Below are positions 49,578 to 59,448 of a DNA stretch of 64,000 nt, in pieces. Made by a program: the position numbers and the translations under genes. The first letter of the stretch is position 1. Every line of letters starts with the position of its first letter. The notes below the pieces were generated by a model. The model was not told the origin of the DNA. It worked only from the letters and a program-made list of their open reading frames with translations, and ran no database searches. This DNA is from an uncultured Bacilli bacterium (GTDB lineage: Bacteria > Bacillota_I > Bacilli_A > RFN20 > CAG-826), in contig CAKVCX010000001.1 of NCBI GenBank assembly GCA_934725985.1, forward strand, positions 310,001-374,000. The letters run 5' to 3'.

Positions 49578-51368
49578 ATGTCTTATAAAGCTTTATATAA
49601 CAAATACAGGCCTTCTACGTTTGAAGAAGTCGCCGGTCAGCAAAGCATAGTCAGAACTTTGCGTAATGCAATCAATTCAAACAAAATAGCACACGCCTAT
49701 CTATTTTGCGGTCCTAGAGGCACAGGAAAAACATCAATGGCCCGTTTGTTTGCCAAAGCCTTAAACTGCGAAGAAGGAATAGGCCACCAATGCAACAAGT
49801 GTTCGAATTGCCTAGCCTTAAATTCTTCTTCCCACCCTGACGTAATAGAAATAGACGCCGCTTCTAATAATGGCGTAGATCAAGTCAGGGAATTAATCGA
49901 TCAAGTTAGATACCTTCCAATAAAAGGTAGATACAAAGTCTATATAATTGACGAAGTCCACATGATGTCTCAAGGTGCATTTAATGCCTTATTAAAAACA
50001 TTAGAAGAACCACCAGATCACGTCATCTTTATTTTGGCCACCACCGAGCCACACAAAGTGTTACCTACAATTTTATCTAGATGCCAAAGATATGATTTTT
50101 CCAAAATAGATGACAATGATTTAAAAGCCAAACTGCTTTGGATAGCCCAAAAGGAAGGTTTTGCCTACGAAGAAGAAGCAATTAATGAAATTGTTTCTTT
50201 AGCAGACGGAGGAATGAGAGATGCCCTCTCCATCCTTGATCAAGCCTTGGCTTATGGAAATGGAGAAGTAAACGAAAAAGATATCCTATCCGTTTTTGGT
50301 CTTGCTTCCTCAAAAGAAAAAGTCGACCTATTGGATAAAGTTATCAAAGGAGACGTTGCTTCGATTCTAAAAAAGGAAGAAGAATTCGTAAACGGAGGCA
50401 TAGATGTAAAAAGACTTTGCTCTTCTCTTCTAGACATTTTAAAAGACTTGTTAATCTATAAATCCACTGAAGATGAAAAGTTAATCCGAAGTGTAAAAAA
50501 GGAAGAAGCCGTGTATCTATCTTCGCTGATCGACAAAAAGAAAATAAACGAAATGATTGATACTTTATTGAAAACACAATTTGAATTTAAAACTGTATCA
50601 AATGTCAGGTCATTATTTGATTTGACCTTAATCAAAATGGCTTCAGTTTCTTCATTAGATAATAACGAAAAAAAAGACGAGCCAATAAATGCCAACCAAA
50701 TAGTGTTAGACATAAAAAAGGAAGAAGAAAAAAAGACCCATGTAGAAGCAAAAGAAAAACCATACAACCCCGATACTAATGAAAAATATACTGGTAGCAC
50801 CGTTCCTTCTTTCCTTTTAGAAAACGATGAAGAAGAAACACAGCCAACAGAAAAAGAGAAAACAGTCATAACCCCAAAAAAAGAGGAAGTAAAAAAAGAA
50901 GAAAAATTAGACACGTCCTCAATAAAACATTCTTCTATAGCTTTAGATGGAGATAAATTTGACTTACCAATCGATACCATTGTCAAGATAATGGTATTAG
51001 GCGGCAAGTATAAAGAAGAAAGAAAATCACTACGTGAAAAATGGTCTAGACTCGATTATTTAAAACTCGACGAAAAATTTGGCGATGCCGCTACTTTATT
51101 AAGCGAAGGTAAACCATTTTGCTTATGTGAAAACGCAATCTTAATAAATTATGCCTTTACTAGATTAGCAAACAAAGTCAACGTTAAAGCAAATCAAGAC
51201 ACACTAGAAGAACTGCTGCAAACGCTGCTTGGCAGAAAAGTGTTTATATACGCCCTAGATAGAGACTTATCTAACAAAGTGCAAAACACATTCTTTAATT
51301 CCCAACAATTGAATACATTGCCTAGAGCAGAGGAAATTAATTTAGAATTACCAAAAAAAGGAGAATAA
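49578..51368 (+). CDS. dnaX: DNA polymerase III subunits gamma/tau
   Basis: Clamp-loader ATPase, 596 residues from this ATG. MSYKALYNKYRPSTFEEVAGQ is the canonical start, Walker A is FCGPRGTGKTSMARLFAKALNC, the zinc module is CNKCSNCLAL, Walker B/DEAD region is YIIDEVHMMS, and the sensor is TTEPHKVLPTILSRCQRYDF. After residue ~370 comes a charged Lys/Glu-rich linker and a tau-specific C-terminal region. An in-frame TTG six bases upstream is rejected. I saw no obvious frameshift signal for a separate gamma. First gene of a seven-gene operon. Confidence 0.97.
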   Translation: MSYKALYNKYRPSTFEEVAGQQSIVRTLRNAINSNKIAHAYLFCGPRGTGKTSMARLFAKALNCEEGIGHQCNKCSNCLALNSSSHPDVIEIDAASNNGVDQVRELIDQVRYLPIKGRYKVYIIDEVHMMSQGAFNALLKTLEEPPDHVIFILATTEPHKVLPTILSRCQRYDFSKIDDNDLKAKLLWIAQKEGFAYEEEAINEIVSLADGGMRDALSILDQALAYGNGEVNEKDILSVFGLASSKEKVDLLDKVIKGDVASILKKEEEFVNGGIDVKRLCSSLLDILKDLLIYKSTEDEKLIRSVKKEEAVYLSSLIDKKKINEMIDTLLKTQFEFKTVSNVRSLFDLTLIKMASVSSLDNNEKKDEPINANQIVLDIKKEEEKKTHVEAKEKPYNPDTNEKYTGSTVPSFLLENDEEETQPTEKEKTVITPKKEEVKKEEKLDTSSIKHSSIALDGDKFDLPIDTIVKIMVLGGKYKEERKSLREKWSRLDYLKLDEKFGDAATLLSEGKPFCLCENAILINYAFTRLANKVNVKANQDTLEELLQTLLGRKVFIYALDRDLSNKVQNTFFNSQQLNTLPRAEEINLELPKKGE

Positions 51369-51372
51369 AAAA

Positions 51373-51675
51373 ATGAATCAAATGCAACAAATGCTAATGC
51401 AGGCACAAAAAATGCAACGTGAACTGAAAAAAGCTCACGAACAACTTGAAAAAGAAGAATTCATAGTTTCTAAATCTGGCATGGTAGAAATAACAATGCT
51501 AGGTTCACGCGTCTTAAAATCCATTACAATCGATAAGGATGCACTTGAAGCTGACAATAAGGAAATGCTAGAAGAATCAATTTCCTTAGCAATAAATGAA
51601 GCCCTAGAAAAAATAAACAAGGCCAATGATGAAATAGAAACAAAAATTACTGGCCAACAAGGAATGTTTTTCTAA
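51373..51675 (+). CDS. YbaB/EbfC nucleoid-associated protein
   Basis: A 100-residue YbaB/EbfC protein that binds DNA as a dimer. MNQMQQMLMQAQKMQRELKKAHEQLEKEEF is the N-terminal helix in family pattern, followed by VEITMLGSRVLKSITID and the C-terminal helix. It lies between dnaX and recR, which is the conserved order in most bacteria. GGAG precedes the ATG. Confidence 0.95.
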   Translation: MNQMQQMLMQAQKMQRELKKAHEQLEKEEFIVSKSGMVEITMLGSRVLKSITIDKDALEADNKEMLEESISLAINEALEKINKANDEIETKITGQQGMFF

Positions 51676-51677
51676 TA

Positions 51678-52274
51678 ATGAAAGAATTAAAAACCCTGCT
51701 TTCTTTAATAGATTCTTTTTCAAAATTGCCTGGAATTGGTCCTAAAACCGCTGAAAGGATGGCCTATGCCGTTTTAGACATGGAAAAAGAAGATATAGAG
51801 GAATTTGGAAAAGCCATAATCGATAGCAAAATAAAAATCCATAAATGTCCAAGATGCGGTTTATATACCGAAGACGATTTATGCGAGATTTGCTCTAATC
51901 CGAATAGAGACCATTCTACTTGCATCGTTTTAGCTCAGCCTAAAGATGTATTGCCATTTGAAAAAATTAATGACTATAACGGGGTATACCATGTTTTAGG
52001 AGGACTTATTTCCCCAAGCAAAGGATATGGCCCAGAGAATCTAAACTTAGACTCACTTATCTCAAGGATTTCTAGCGAACACATAAAAGAAATAATAATT
52101 GCTACAAATCCAACCCTAGAAGGGGAAACTACCTCCTTATACGTTTCTAAAATACTTGAAAATGAGGGCGTTACAATAACTAGGTTAGCTTACGGATTGC
52201 CTTTTGGAGCTTCGCTAGATTATGCCGACTCATTAACATTAACCAAGGCACTTGAAGGGAGGAAAAAAATATGA
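51678..52274 (+). CDS. recR: Recombination protein RecR
   Basis: RecR helps load RecA at gaps with RecO and RecF. The 198-residue protein has the helix-hairpin-helix (FSKLPGIGPKTAERMAYAVL), a zinc finger (CPRCGLYTEDDLCEIC), and a Toprim domain (STCIVLAQPKDVLPFEKI, ATNPTLEGETTSLYVS). The C-terminus LTRLAYGLPFGASLDYADSLTLTKALEGRK is typical in pattern. It overlaps tmk by 4 bases. Confidence 0.97.
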   Translation: MKELKTLLSLIDSFSKLPGIGPKTAERMAYAVLDMEKEDIEEFGKAIIDSKIKIHKCPRCGLYTEDDLCEICSNPNRDHSTCIVLAQPKDVLPFEKINDYNGVYHVLGGLISPSKGYGPENLNLDSLISRISSEHIKEIIIATNPTLEGETTSLYVSKILENEGVTITRLAYGLPFGASLDYADSLTLTKALEGRKKI

Positions 52275-52897
52275 GCAAATTCATAACATTCGAAGGCGGA
52301 GAAGGCTCAGGAAAAACTACCGTTATAAAAGAAGTTGCCAAAAGATTAGAAAGAGAAGGCTATAAATTAATCCTTACTAGAGAACCCGGTGGAACTCCTA
52401 TCGCTGAAGAAATAAGAAATGTCATTTTAGACAAAAAGAATACAAACATGGACCCTCGAACCGAAGCACTTCTATATGCCGCTTCTAGAAGGCAACACCT
52501 AGTCGAAAAAATCTGGCCAGCCTTGAAAAGAGGAGAAATAGTTTTTTGTGATAGGTATCTAGACTCCTCCCTAGCTTACCAAGGCGGGGCAAGAGGATTA
52601 GGAATCGATGAAGTCCTCTCGATAAACATGTTTGCAACAGAAGGAAGTTATCCAAATTTAACCTTATTATTTGATATTGAGCCAGAACTAGGATTGCAAA
52701 GAATCAGTGCCAACTGCAATAGAGAAGTAAATAGGCTTGATTTAGAAAAACTAGATTTCCATAAAAAAGTAAGAGAATACTTTCACTTATTAGCAAAAAG
52801 ATATCCAAATAGATATTTAATTATTGATGCGTCAAAACCATTAAATGAAGTAATCGAAGATGCATATAAAGCCATAAAGGAAGAGATAGAAAAATAA
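52271..52897 (+). CDS. tmk: Thymidylate kinase
   Basis: Phosphorylates dTMP to dTDP. The 208-residue protein has the P-loop FEGGEGSGKTTVIKE, the TREPGGTPIAEEIR substrate motif, the DRYLDSSLAYQGGARG DRY motif, and a lid. The first bases overlap the recR stop codon (ATGA). In Bacillus the yaaQ and other small genes intervene; here holB follows directly. Confidence 0.97.
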   Translation: MSKFITFEGGEGSGKTTVIKEVAKRLEREGYKLILTREPGGTPIAEEIRNVILDKKNTNMDPRTEALLYAASRRQHLVEKIWPALKRGEIVFCDRYLDSSLAYQGGARGLGIDEVLSINMFATEGSYPNLTLLFDIEPELGLQRISANCNREVNRLDLEKLDFHKKVREYFHLLAKRYPNRYLIIDASKPLNEVIEDAYKAIKEEIEK

Positions 52898-53887
52898 ATG
52901 GCAATTAGGGATTATGTGTTAAACGATCAGCCAATACTTAGCAAAACATTGGCAACCTCCTTGGCAAATAAGCGCCTTTCTCATGCTTATTTGCTTTTAG
53001 GCGAACCTGGAATTCCCCTAAAGGAAATTGCTTTTTATTTGGCTAAGTCCATACTTTGCGATTCACCTAATCCTTTAGCAGACGATACTTGCTTAACATG
53101 TAAAAGAATAGACAATAACGATTACCCTGACTTAATTTTCTATAACGGGGAAGAAAGTTCCATAAAAAAAGATGACATTAGCTTTATCTCTTCTTCCTTC
53201 TCGAGGACCCCTCTAGAAGAAAAAGGAATAATGATTTATATAATCCATCAAGTAGAAAACATGACAGGAGAGGCAAGCAATTCCTTACTTAAGTTCCTAG
53301 AAGAACCCACTCCTAATACTTATGCGATTTTAACTTCACAAAACGAAGCGAAAATACTACCGACCATTATATCTAGATGCGAGACCATTAGGTTGCTTTT
53401 GAGGCAAAAAGAGGAAGTAAAATCAGAGGCCTTAGATTTAGGAGTCTCCACTGCTGACGCCGAACTTTTATCATCATTTTATAATGATGCAAATTTAATA
53501 GAACAAATTAGCAAGGATGAAGATTATTTAAAAACAAAGGAAGCCTTTTTATCTTTCCTAGAGGCTTTAACAAATGATTCGTCCTATGCCAGATACATAT
53601 TAGAGAAAAATGTAATTCCTCTTATTACAACCAAACAAAACGCAAGAAAGTTCTTTGATTTTTTATCACGCGCCATCGAAGATGCCATTTCTAGAAAAAA
53701 CAATGAAAAAATTACTTTAGAAAGCTTACAAGACCAAATTTCCCAAATCGACAATTCGATCACCTCATTAGAAGACGCCCTTTTGAATGTCTTAACATTA
53801 AGAGGAGAAATCGAAACCAATATTAACCTAGGTTTGCTTTTTACCCATTTGATTAAATTAATCTGCAAGGAGACAACCCATGAATGA
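52898..53887 (+). CDS. holB: DNA polymerase III subunit delta'
   Basis: Clamp-loader subunit of 329 residues. HAYLLLGEPGIPLKEIAFYLAKSILC replaces a Walker A motif that is degenerate, as in other delta' proteins. The zinc module is CLTCKRI, ISFISSSFSRTPLEEKGIMIYIIHQVENMTGEASNSLLKFLEEP is the family pattern, and TIISRCETIRL is the sensor segment. It starts immediately after the tmk stop and overlaps ricT by 8 bases. Confidence 0.92.
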   Translation: MAIRDYVLNDQPILSKTLATSLANKRLSHAYLLLGEPGIPLKEIAFYLAKSILCDSPNPLADDTCLTCKRIDNNDYPDLIFYNGEESSIKKDDISFISSSFSRTPLEEKGIMIYIIHQVENMTGEASNSLLKFLEEPTPNTYAILTSQNEAKILPTIISRCETIRLLLRQKEEVKSEALDLGVSTADAELLSSFYNDANLIEQISKDEDYLKTKEAFLSFLEALTNDSSYARYILEKNVIPLITTKQNARKFFDFLSRAIEDAISRKNNEKITLESLQDQISQIDNSITSLEDALLNVLTLRGEIETNINLGLLFTHLIKLICKETTHE

Positions 53888-54974
53888 AAATGAAACATTG
53901 TATTATGTAGGAATTAAATTCCTTGGAAACGATAAGTCCTATTACTTTTCGACAAGCTTCGATGATTTAAAAGAAAATGATTTAGTCGTTGTTGAAACTG
54001 CCGGCGGATTAGAAATGGGAAGGGTTTCCACTCCATTGACTCAGATTAATGAATATAAAGGATCGTTAGAACTAAAACCCATTTTAAGAAAGCCAACAAA
54101 AGATGACTTGATTGACTATAACTTCAATCTAGAGCAAGGCAAGAAAGCATTAAACATAACCAAAAAAGAAGTAGAAAAATTAGAACTACCAATGGATTTA
54201 TTAGATGCCGTATATACTTTAGACGGCACAAAGATAACCATCACCTATACTTCAAGTGAAAAACGCGTTGATTTTAGGGAACTACTTAAAAAATTGGTTC
54301 ATCTAATCCCGGCTCGAATCGAATTGAGGCAAATAGCTTCTAGAGATAAAGCCAAAATGATTGGCGGAATTGGAATATGTGGATTGCCTTTATGCTGCTC
54401 TACTTTCCTAACCCAATTTGAAGGCATATCAATAGCCAAAGCAAAAAACCAAATGTTGACATTAAACATCCCTAAATTAAGCGGGGCCTGTGGGAAACTT
54501 ATTTGTTGTCTTTCGTTTGAAGATGATACCTATACTTTAGAAAAGAAAGATTTTCCTCATCTAGGAACGCTTATTCATTTAGAAGAAGGAGACTATTTTG
54601 TCGATGCCTTTAATATAATTTCTAGGACAGTCCGTCTAACTAACCAAGCCAAAGACGACTATAAGACTTTTCCATTAGAAGATATAAAAGCCATGTTAAA
54701 TGGAACTTATAAGAAAAAGGAAATAACATTAGAAAAAGAATACAAACTACCCGACTTTAAAATCACTTCTACAAATGTCAAAGAAAACTCTTATATGGGG
54801 TTGCATCCGGATAAAAACGACAAGGGCAAATACAACTCAATAGAAAAGAATAATAAGATGCAAAAATCCAATCAAAATAGCAATAAGCCCGCAAATAGCT
54901 CTTCAAAAAAAGAAAATTACAATAGAAACAACAAACATAGGCACAAATTTAACAGGAATAAAACCAATGGATAG
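53880..54974 (+). CDS. ricT: PSP1-domain protein RicT (YaaT)
   Basis: A 364-residue PSP1 protein. In B. subtilis RicT forms an iron-sulfur complex with RicA and RicF that assists RNase Y in mRNA processing. The cysteine-rich region is present (GIGICGLPLCCSTFL and LSGACGKLICCLSFED). RELLKKLVHLIPARIELRQIASRDKAKMIGG is the family pattern. The C-terminal ~50 residues are Asn/Lys-rich and probably disordered. Between holB and rsmI as in Bacillus, although yabA and yabB are missing. Confidence 0.93.
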   Translation: MNENETLYYVGIKFLGNDKSYYFSTSFDDLKENDLVVVETAGGLEMGRVSTPLTQINEYKGSLELKPILRKPTKDDLIDYNFNLEQGKKALNITKKEVEKLELPMDLLDAVYTLDGTKITITYTSSEKRVDFRELLKKLVHLIPARIELRQIASRDKAKMIGGIGICGLPLCCSTFLTQFEGISIAKAKNQMLTLNIPKLSGACGKLICCLSFEDDTYTLEKKDFPHLGTLIHLEEGDYFVDAFNIISRTVRLTNQAKDDYKTFPLEDIKAMLNGTYKKKEITLEKEYKLPDFKITSTNVKENSYMGLHPDKNDKGKYNSIEKNNKMQKSNQNSNKPANSSSKKENYNRNNKHRHKFNRNKTNG

Positions 54975-55824
54975 AGAATTAAATTTTGTTAATAATTCAC
55001 CTCTTCTATATCTAATCGCCACCCCAATTGGCAACTTAGAGGAAATGAATCCAAGGGCCATTTCAATATTAAAAGAAATTGATTTTATAGCGTCCGAAGA
55101 TACAAGAAATTCCGGTTCGCTTATGTCTTATTTTAAAATTAGCAAACCGTTTATTTCTTGCAGAGAGCATAACGAAGAAGAAGCCTCGAACAAAATAATC
55201 AAGTTATTAAAAGAAGGCAAGAAAGTCGCATATATGTCTGATGCCGGTTATCCAGCCATCTCTGACCCAGGATCTAGGCTAGTTAAAAATTGCCTAGAAA
55301 ATGGAATAAAAGTATCGGTTACCTCGGGCCCAAACGCAGCAATAAATGCCCTTGTTTGCTCAGGATTAGACTCAACGCATTTTTACTTCCATGGTTTTTT
55401 ATCACCAAAAGAAAACGAAAGAAACGAAGAACTAAAAGACCTAGCCAAGAGAAAAGAAACGTTAATTTTTTATGAATCGCCCCATCGGATATGCAAAACA
55501 TTAATTGCCTTATCTTCTATTTTAGGAAATAGAAAAGCAGTCATAGCAAGAGAATTGACCAAAGCCCACGAAGAATTCATAAGAGGAAATTTGTTTGAAC
55601 TCTCTTTGCTAGATGAAACTACTTTAAAAGGTGAAATGGTTATAGTAGTAGAAGGAAACCAAGAAAAAGAGGCTATCGTAAGCGATAACCAAATAGCCTT
55701 AGCTTTAAAAGATCAATTAGAATTTGGTAAAACCGGCAAAGAAGCCGTTGCTTTAGTTTCTGCTTCCTTGAAAATAAAAAAGAATAGAGTTTACGATATC
55801 TACATTAATTCATTCGTAAAATAA
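54967..55824 (+). CDS. rsmI: 16S rRNA (cytidine-1402 2'-O)-methyltransferase
   Basis: RsmI modifies C1402 in the decoding centre. The 285-residue protein has the tetrapyrrole methylase fold: LYLIATPIGNLEEMNPRAISILKEIDFIASEDTRNS in family pattern, MSDAGYPAISDPGSRLV, TSGPNAAINALVCSGL and FYESPHRICKTL. It overlaps ricT by 8 bases and overlaps the convergent yfhO-like gene by 25 bases at the 3' end, so no terminator separates the two operons. Confidence 0.96.
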   Translation: MDRELNFVNNSPLLYLIATPIGNLEEMNPRAISILKEIDFIASEDTRNSGSLMSYFKISKPFISCREHNEEEASNKIIKLLKEGKKVAYMSDAGYPAISDPGSRLVKNCLENGIKVSVTSGPNAAINALVCSGLDSTHFYFHGFLSPKENERNEELKDLAKRKETLIFYESPHRICKTLIALSSILGNRKAVIARELTKAHEEFIRGNLFELSLLDETTLKGEMVIVVEGNQEKEAIVSDNQIALALKDQLEFGKTGKEAVALVSASLKIKKNRVYDIYINSFVK

Positions 55825-58800
55825 ACCATATTCGAAAAAACACTAAATTCCATATGTTTTTTCTTCTTTTCGTAATGGCAATAAATTGCATAAGAAATAT
55901 AAATAAATAAACTAGCTAATCCCAAATATAAACCTAAATCAGCGTTTATTGTTTTATATTGCATTACATAAGTATTGTTTCCTTTAGGGGCAAAGAAGCC
56001 AAAGAGCCCTCCATCGAGTTTATAAGTTTGGCAATTTGTATAACTTCCATCTTCTAATTTGGCTTTTACGCTCCACCCTTTGTCAAATCCAAGCTGAGTT
56101 ACCACAATTTGGTCTTCATTATAGTTAGATGAAAACGAATAAGAATTAACGCTCTTTTTTACATTAAGCAAAGAGCCGTTTTTAAGCATGGATATTTTAT
56201 TTTGCATAAGCGAATAATCTTCGACAACAAAATTAATTGTTGATAAAGCCGCTTTATGTCTGTGAGTCAAACTATTCCCATATTTAGGCCAATATAGAAC
56301 GATATTTTTGACTTTGCCACCCTTTGCATAAAGGCCAATTGTAGAATTAGACCAACTGTTTTTCTTAATACCCGCAATATTCTTCATTCCTACATAGTCA
56401 TAACAAAGCAGTTGATTTTGAATTATGTTTCCGTTCTCATCTTTCTTGTCGCCGAAAACCATCACCTGCGGCATGAAATTATAAGAACTTGAATCAAGAG
56501 AACTATAAGCAGAATTATAGTATTTAAATTCAATATATCCACCATCATAGCTAGAAGTAAAGTAACTATTATCAAGCTTTGAGATTACCACGTGGTCTTT
56601 TCCGGCAACAATTTCTTCATTTGAATACATGCGTTCCATTCCATTGTTATTGTTAAAAAAGTAATTAACGCCATTATTAGAATAACTTGATGATTTATTC
56701 GGAAGCAAAGAATCACCCTCGTTACCAATATATCTATCAATTCGGACACTTCCATTATTAAACACATCTACTCCATAAGTAGAAGAAAGAACTGAAGAAG
56801 ATGAAATCCATTTATACTCTTTTTCATTAAATCCAGTTGGCAAAACTGCATCTTCTTCAAAAATTGCGCCCATTTGTTCAATTTGAGAAATATCATACTG
56901 GTGGATGAAAGACTCACGACTTGAAATAGATGATCCATAAAAATTAGTCTTTTGATATTGCTTCTCTACTTTAAAGCGATAAATCTTGTCTTTATTAATG
57001 CTATGCCCAAGGCTAGGAAGATAGTCTTCGCTTACCCTATATACTCTATACATATTCCTGTTTTTTGAATAAGAAGGCATCTCAACGGCCCCAAAAGGAA
57101 CATTTTCTCCAATCCAAGGATAACCAGTCTGATTGCTAATTACATAATATCTAAAGCCTAAAGTAGAATCGACGCCCCATCTTTTATTTCTATAAGAGCC
57201 ACTCCAACCTGTATCTATAAATTTTTCGCCATTATAAGTTTCTTTCTCACTCGATGCACTTTTAAATCCATTCATGATTGCAAAATCATTCACTTCAAAA
57301 TTAAGAAGAGAATGAAATGAGCTAGATTCCGGCAGACCGACTGCATACTGATAGTTTTCACTGCCCCCGCTAGCATCAAAATAAGCCCTATAGAAAGAAT
57401 CGTCATTTTCCTTAATTAAATTGGCCATTTCCCTATTGGCATTAAGAGAGACTTCTCCTCCCATATAAGTATTTTCAATTGACCACAATCCAACGTAGGC
57501 ATAAGCGGTGTTCCCCATGACCACGGCCTCAATGGCAATGAAAATAAATAAAGCATGAGGCAACCATTTCTTCTTTTGTCCAAGAATAAAAAGCAATGTC
57601 TCAACAACTATTAAAGCAAGTTGATAATACAAATACCATTGCCTAGACAAATCATTCCATAAATCTGTAGGAAGTTTGTAGTTACTTATAAAATAAGTCA
57701 TGCCATTAATTCGTTCTATTGTTTTTCCTTTAAGAAGGATAAAAATAGCCAAATAAGACAAAATCGTTCCTATAAAGGCAAGGATAGAACCACTTAAATA
57801 TAATAAAGAAGGATATTCTTTTCTTTTATCAAAAGCCCTGCAACCATAATAAACAATAGGGAGAATCAAAACAAAAAACCATCGTCCATATCCATTCCCA
57901 CTAAAGCCAAAGAAGAAATAATAAGCAAAAGTCGTAAACAAAAGAAAAAGACAAAAAGCAATTGCAATTATATGATCGAATCTTCTCTCTTTTATAGAAA
58001 TAAGCAAAGAAGAAAAGAACAAAAATATAAAGGGCGTGTAGCAAAATATCGATGCAGTCCAAGCATCATAAGTAGAACTAGAGCCAACAATTAAAGGCAA
58101 AGTTTGGAAACCACCAGTTGGGAAAAAGAAGGAAACTAGCCCCATTAATTCTCTACCAGGATTATCTCCGACTTCTTCAAATAAAAGCGAGAAAAAAGCA
58201 AATGAATCTTTTCCAATTAAGGATTGCTTCAGCGAATTAAAATAGGCGCTCCCAATGGAAGAGGTTCTTCCCGATAAACTGCTTTGCCTTAATGAAGGAA
58301 ATAAGGCAAAGGAGCCTAATAAAATTCCTAAAGCAAAACCGCATATGCCCAAAAGAATTACTTTCGTAGAAACCAAAGCATTTCTATCTTTTATAGTTTG
58401 GAAATATCGCCATAAAGCATAAATTACCCCAAAAATGCACATGGGCACAAGTAATAGAAAGCAAGATAGTTCCAATAAAAACAAGCCAAAAACCAAATTC
58501 CCTATTTTGCATTCCCTAATAGTTTTTTCAATTCCTAACAAAATTAATGGAACATACGTTATAGCGGAAACAAAAGTAGGAAAACCTACCATAAAATTTA
58601 AATATCCGGAAAAAGCAATGGCCAAACTTCCAAACCTAGACGCCCCTTTACTTATATGCATATAGGAAAGATAACTTTTAGCAAAAAAAGCAGTTAAAGT
58701 GATCTTTATTATTGTTGATATTGCATATAGGAAAGGAATCCAAGAAGAAGGGAAGATAGACATAACAATAACAAAAGGATCAAACAAACCATAATAGGTG

Positions 58801-59114
58801 TTCGAGCCAATATTGTCTCCCCCTAAAAATAAAATTGAATCATATAAAGGGAACTCACCCGTTGCAAAAAAAGTTCTCCAAGAAGAAACATAATCATAGG
58901 CAAATGGCAAATATTGATGTGAATAGTCCCAATTAAAGGCGCTAGTAAAACTGTTAGCAGCAAGACCATACCCACACCAAGCAAAACCTACAACAATCAA
59001 AGCAAGGCCAAAATAAAAATCACTCCATGGGTTAAATAAAAATGTACATTTTTTCTTTAAAAGAAGTTTAAAATCAAACTTCTTCTCTCGATAGGAAGCC
59101 AAGCTATTTGACAT
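55800..59114 (-). CDS. YfhO-family membrane protein
   Basis: A 1104-residue protein with about 13-14 TM helices and a large extracytoplasmic domain (residues ~560-1060) between the last helices. NWDYSHQYLPFAYDYVSSWRTFF with GEFPLYDSILFLGGDNIGSN is the GT-C-like N-terminal pattern of YfhO proteins, which transfer sugars to lipoteichoic acid or similar polymers in Bacillota. The C-terminal helix precedes a short basic tail. It is the last gene of the patatin-to-YfhO operon, starting 4 bases after the second PII-like gene. Confidence 0.9.
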   Translation of the reverse strand: MSNSLASYREKKFDFKLLLKKKCTFLFNPWSDFYFGLALIVVGFAWCGYGLAANSFTSAFNWDYSHQYLPFAYDYVSSWRTFFATGEFPLYDSILFLGGDNIGSNTYYGLFDPFVIVMSIFPSSWIPFLYAISTIIKITLTAFFAKSYLSYMHISKGASRFGSLAIAFSGYLNFMVGFPTFVSAITYVPLILLGIEKTIRECKIGNLVFGLFLLELSCFLLLVPMCIFGVIYALWRYFQTIKDRNALVSTKVILLGICGFALGILLGSFALFPSLRQSSLSGRTSSIGSAYFNSLKQSLIGKDSFAFFSLLFEEVGDNPGRELMGLVSFFFPTGGFQTLPLIVGSSSTYDAWTASIFCYTPFIFLFFSSLLISIKERRFDHIIAIAFCLFLLFTTFAYYFFFGFSGNGYGRWFFVLILPIVYYGCRAFDKRKEYPSLLYLSGSILAFIGTILSYLAIFILLKGKTIERINGMTYFISNYKLPTDLWNDLSRQWYLYYQLALIVVETLLFILGQKKKWLPHALFIFIAIEAVVMGNTAYAYVGLWSIENTYMGGEVSLNANREMANLIKENDDSFYRAYFDASGGSENYQYAVGLPESSSFHSLLNFEVNDFAIMNGFKSASSEKETYNGEKFIDTGWSGSYRNKRWGVDSTLGFRYYVISNQTGYPWIGENVPFGAVEMPSYSKNRNMYRVYRVSEDYLPSLGHSINKDKIYRFKVEKQYQKTNFYGSSISSRESFIHQYDISQIEQMGAIFEEDAVLPTGFNEKEYKWISSSSVLSSTYGVDVFNNGSVRIDRYIGNEGDSLLPNKSSSYSNNGVNYFFNNNNGMERMYSNEEIVAGKDHVVISKLDNSYFTSSYDGGYIEFKYYNSAYSSLDSSSYNFMPQVMVFGDKKDENGNIIQNQLLCYDYVGMKNIAGIKKNSWSNSTIGLYAKGGKVKNIVLYWPKYGNSLTHRHKAALSTINFVVEDYSLMQNKISMLKNGSLLNVKKSVNSYSFSSNYNEDQIVVTQLGFDKGWSVKAKLEDGSYTNCQTYKLDGGLFGFFAPKGNNTYVMQYKTINADLGLYLGLASLFIYISYAIYCHYEKKKKHMEFSVFSNMVYFTNELM

Positions 59115-59118
59115 AAGC

Positions 59119-59448
59119 TCATTCTATTTCTTTCTTTTGCTCTTCGCCAATCCCAACAACGTCTTTTACAGGCACGGCAAAAGCAATTCCTTGCCCTTTC
59201 GTATCCATGCCAGCACCTTTGTTAACAGACAATAAAACGGCATCCCTAATTGAAGAAGGAACCAAAATCAAAACTACTTCTTTTTCAGGTGTTATAGTGA
59301 CACCGAATAATTGTTCCATATCTTTGTTACCGGTTCCTCTAGCCGTAAAAACAGTTCCGCCTCTAGCGCCTGCATCTCTAGCAGCAGTCATAACCAAATC
59401 GGTAAAGCCATGATTAACAATGCATATAACTAATTCATAATTGTCCAT
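59119..59448 (-). CDS. PII-like regulatory protein B
   Basis: A 109-residue protein of the GlnB/PII fold. ELVICIVNHGFTDLVMTAARDAGARGGTVFTARGTG is strand 1, helix 1 and the start of the T-loop; FGVTITPEKEVVLILV and GKGQGIAFAVPV (GQGIAFAVPV here) complete the core. The Tyr51 uridylylation site of GlnB is missing, so control by nucleotides or other ligands is more likely. It overlaps the first PII-like gene by 14 bases and probably forms a hetero-oligomer with it to gate the DUF1538 protein. Confidence 0.85.
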   Translation of the reverse strand: MDNYELVICIVNHGFTDLVMTAARDAGARGGTVFTARGTGNKDMEQLFGVTITPEKEVVLILVPSSIRDAVLLSVNKGAGMDTKGQGIAFAVPVKDVVGIGEEQKKEIE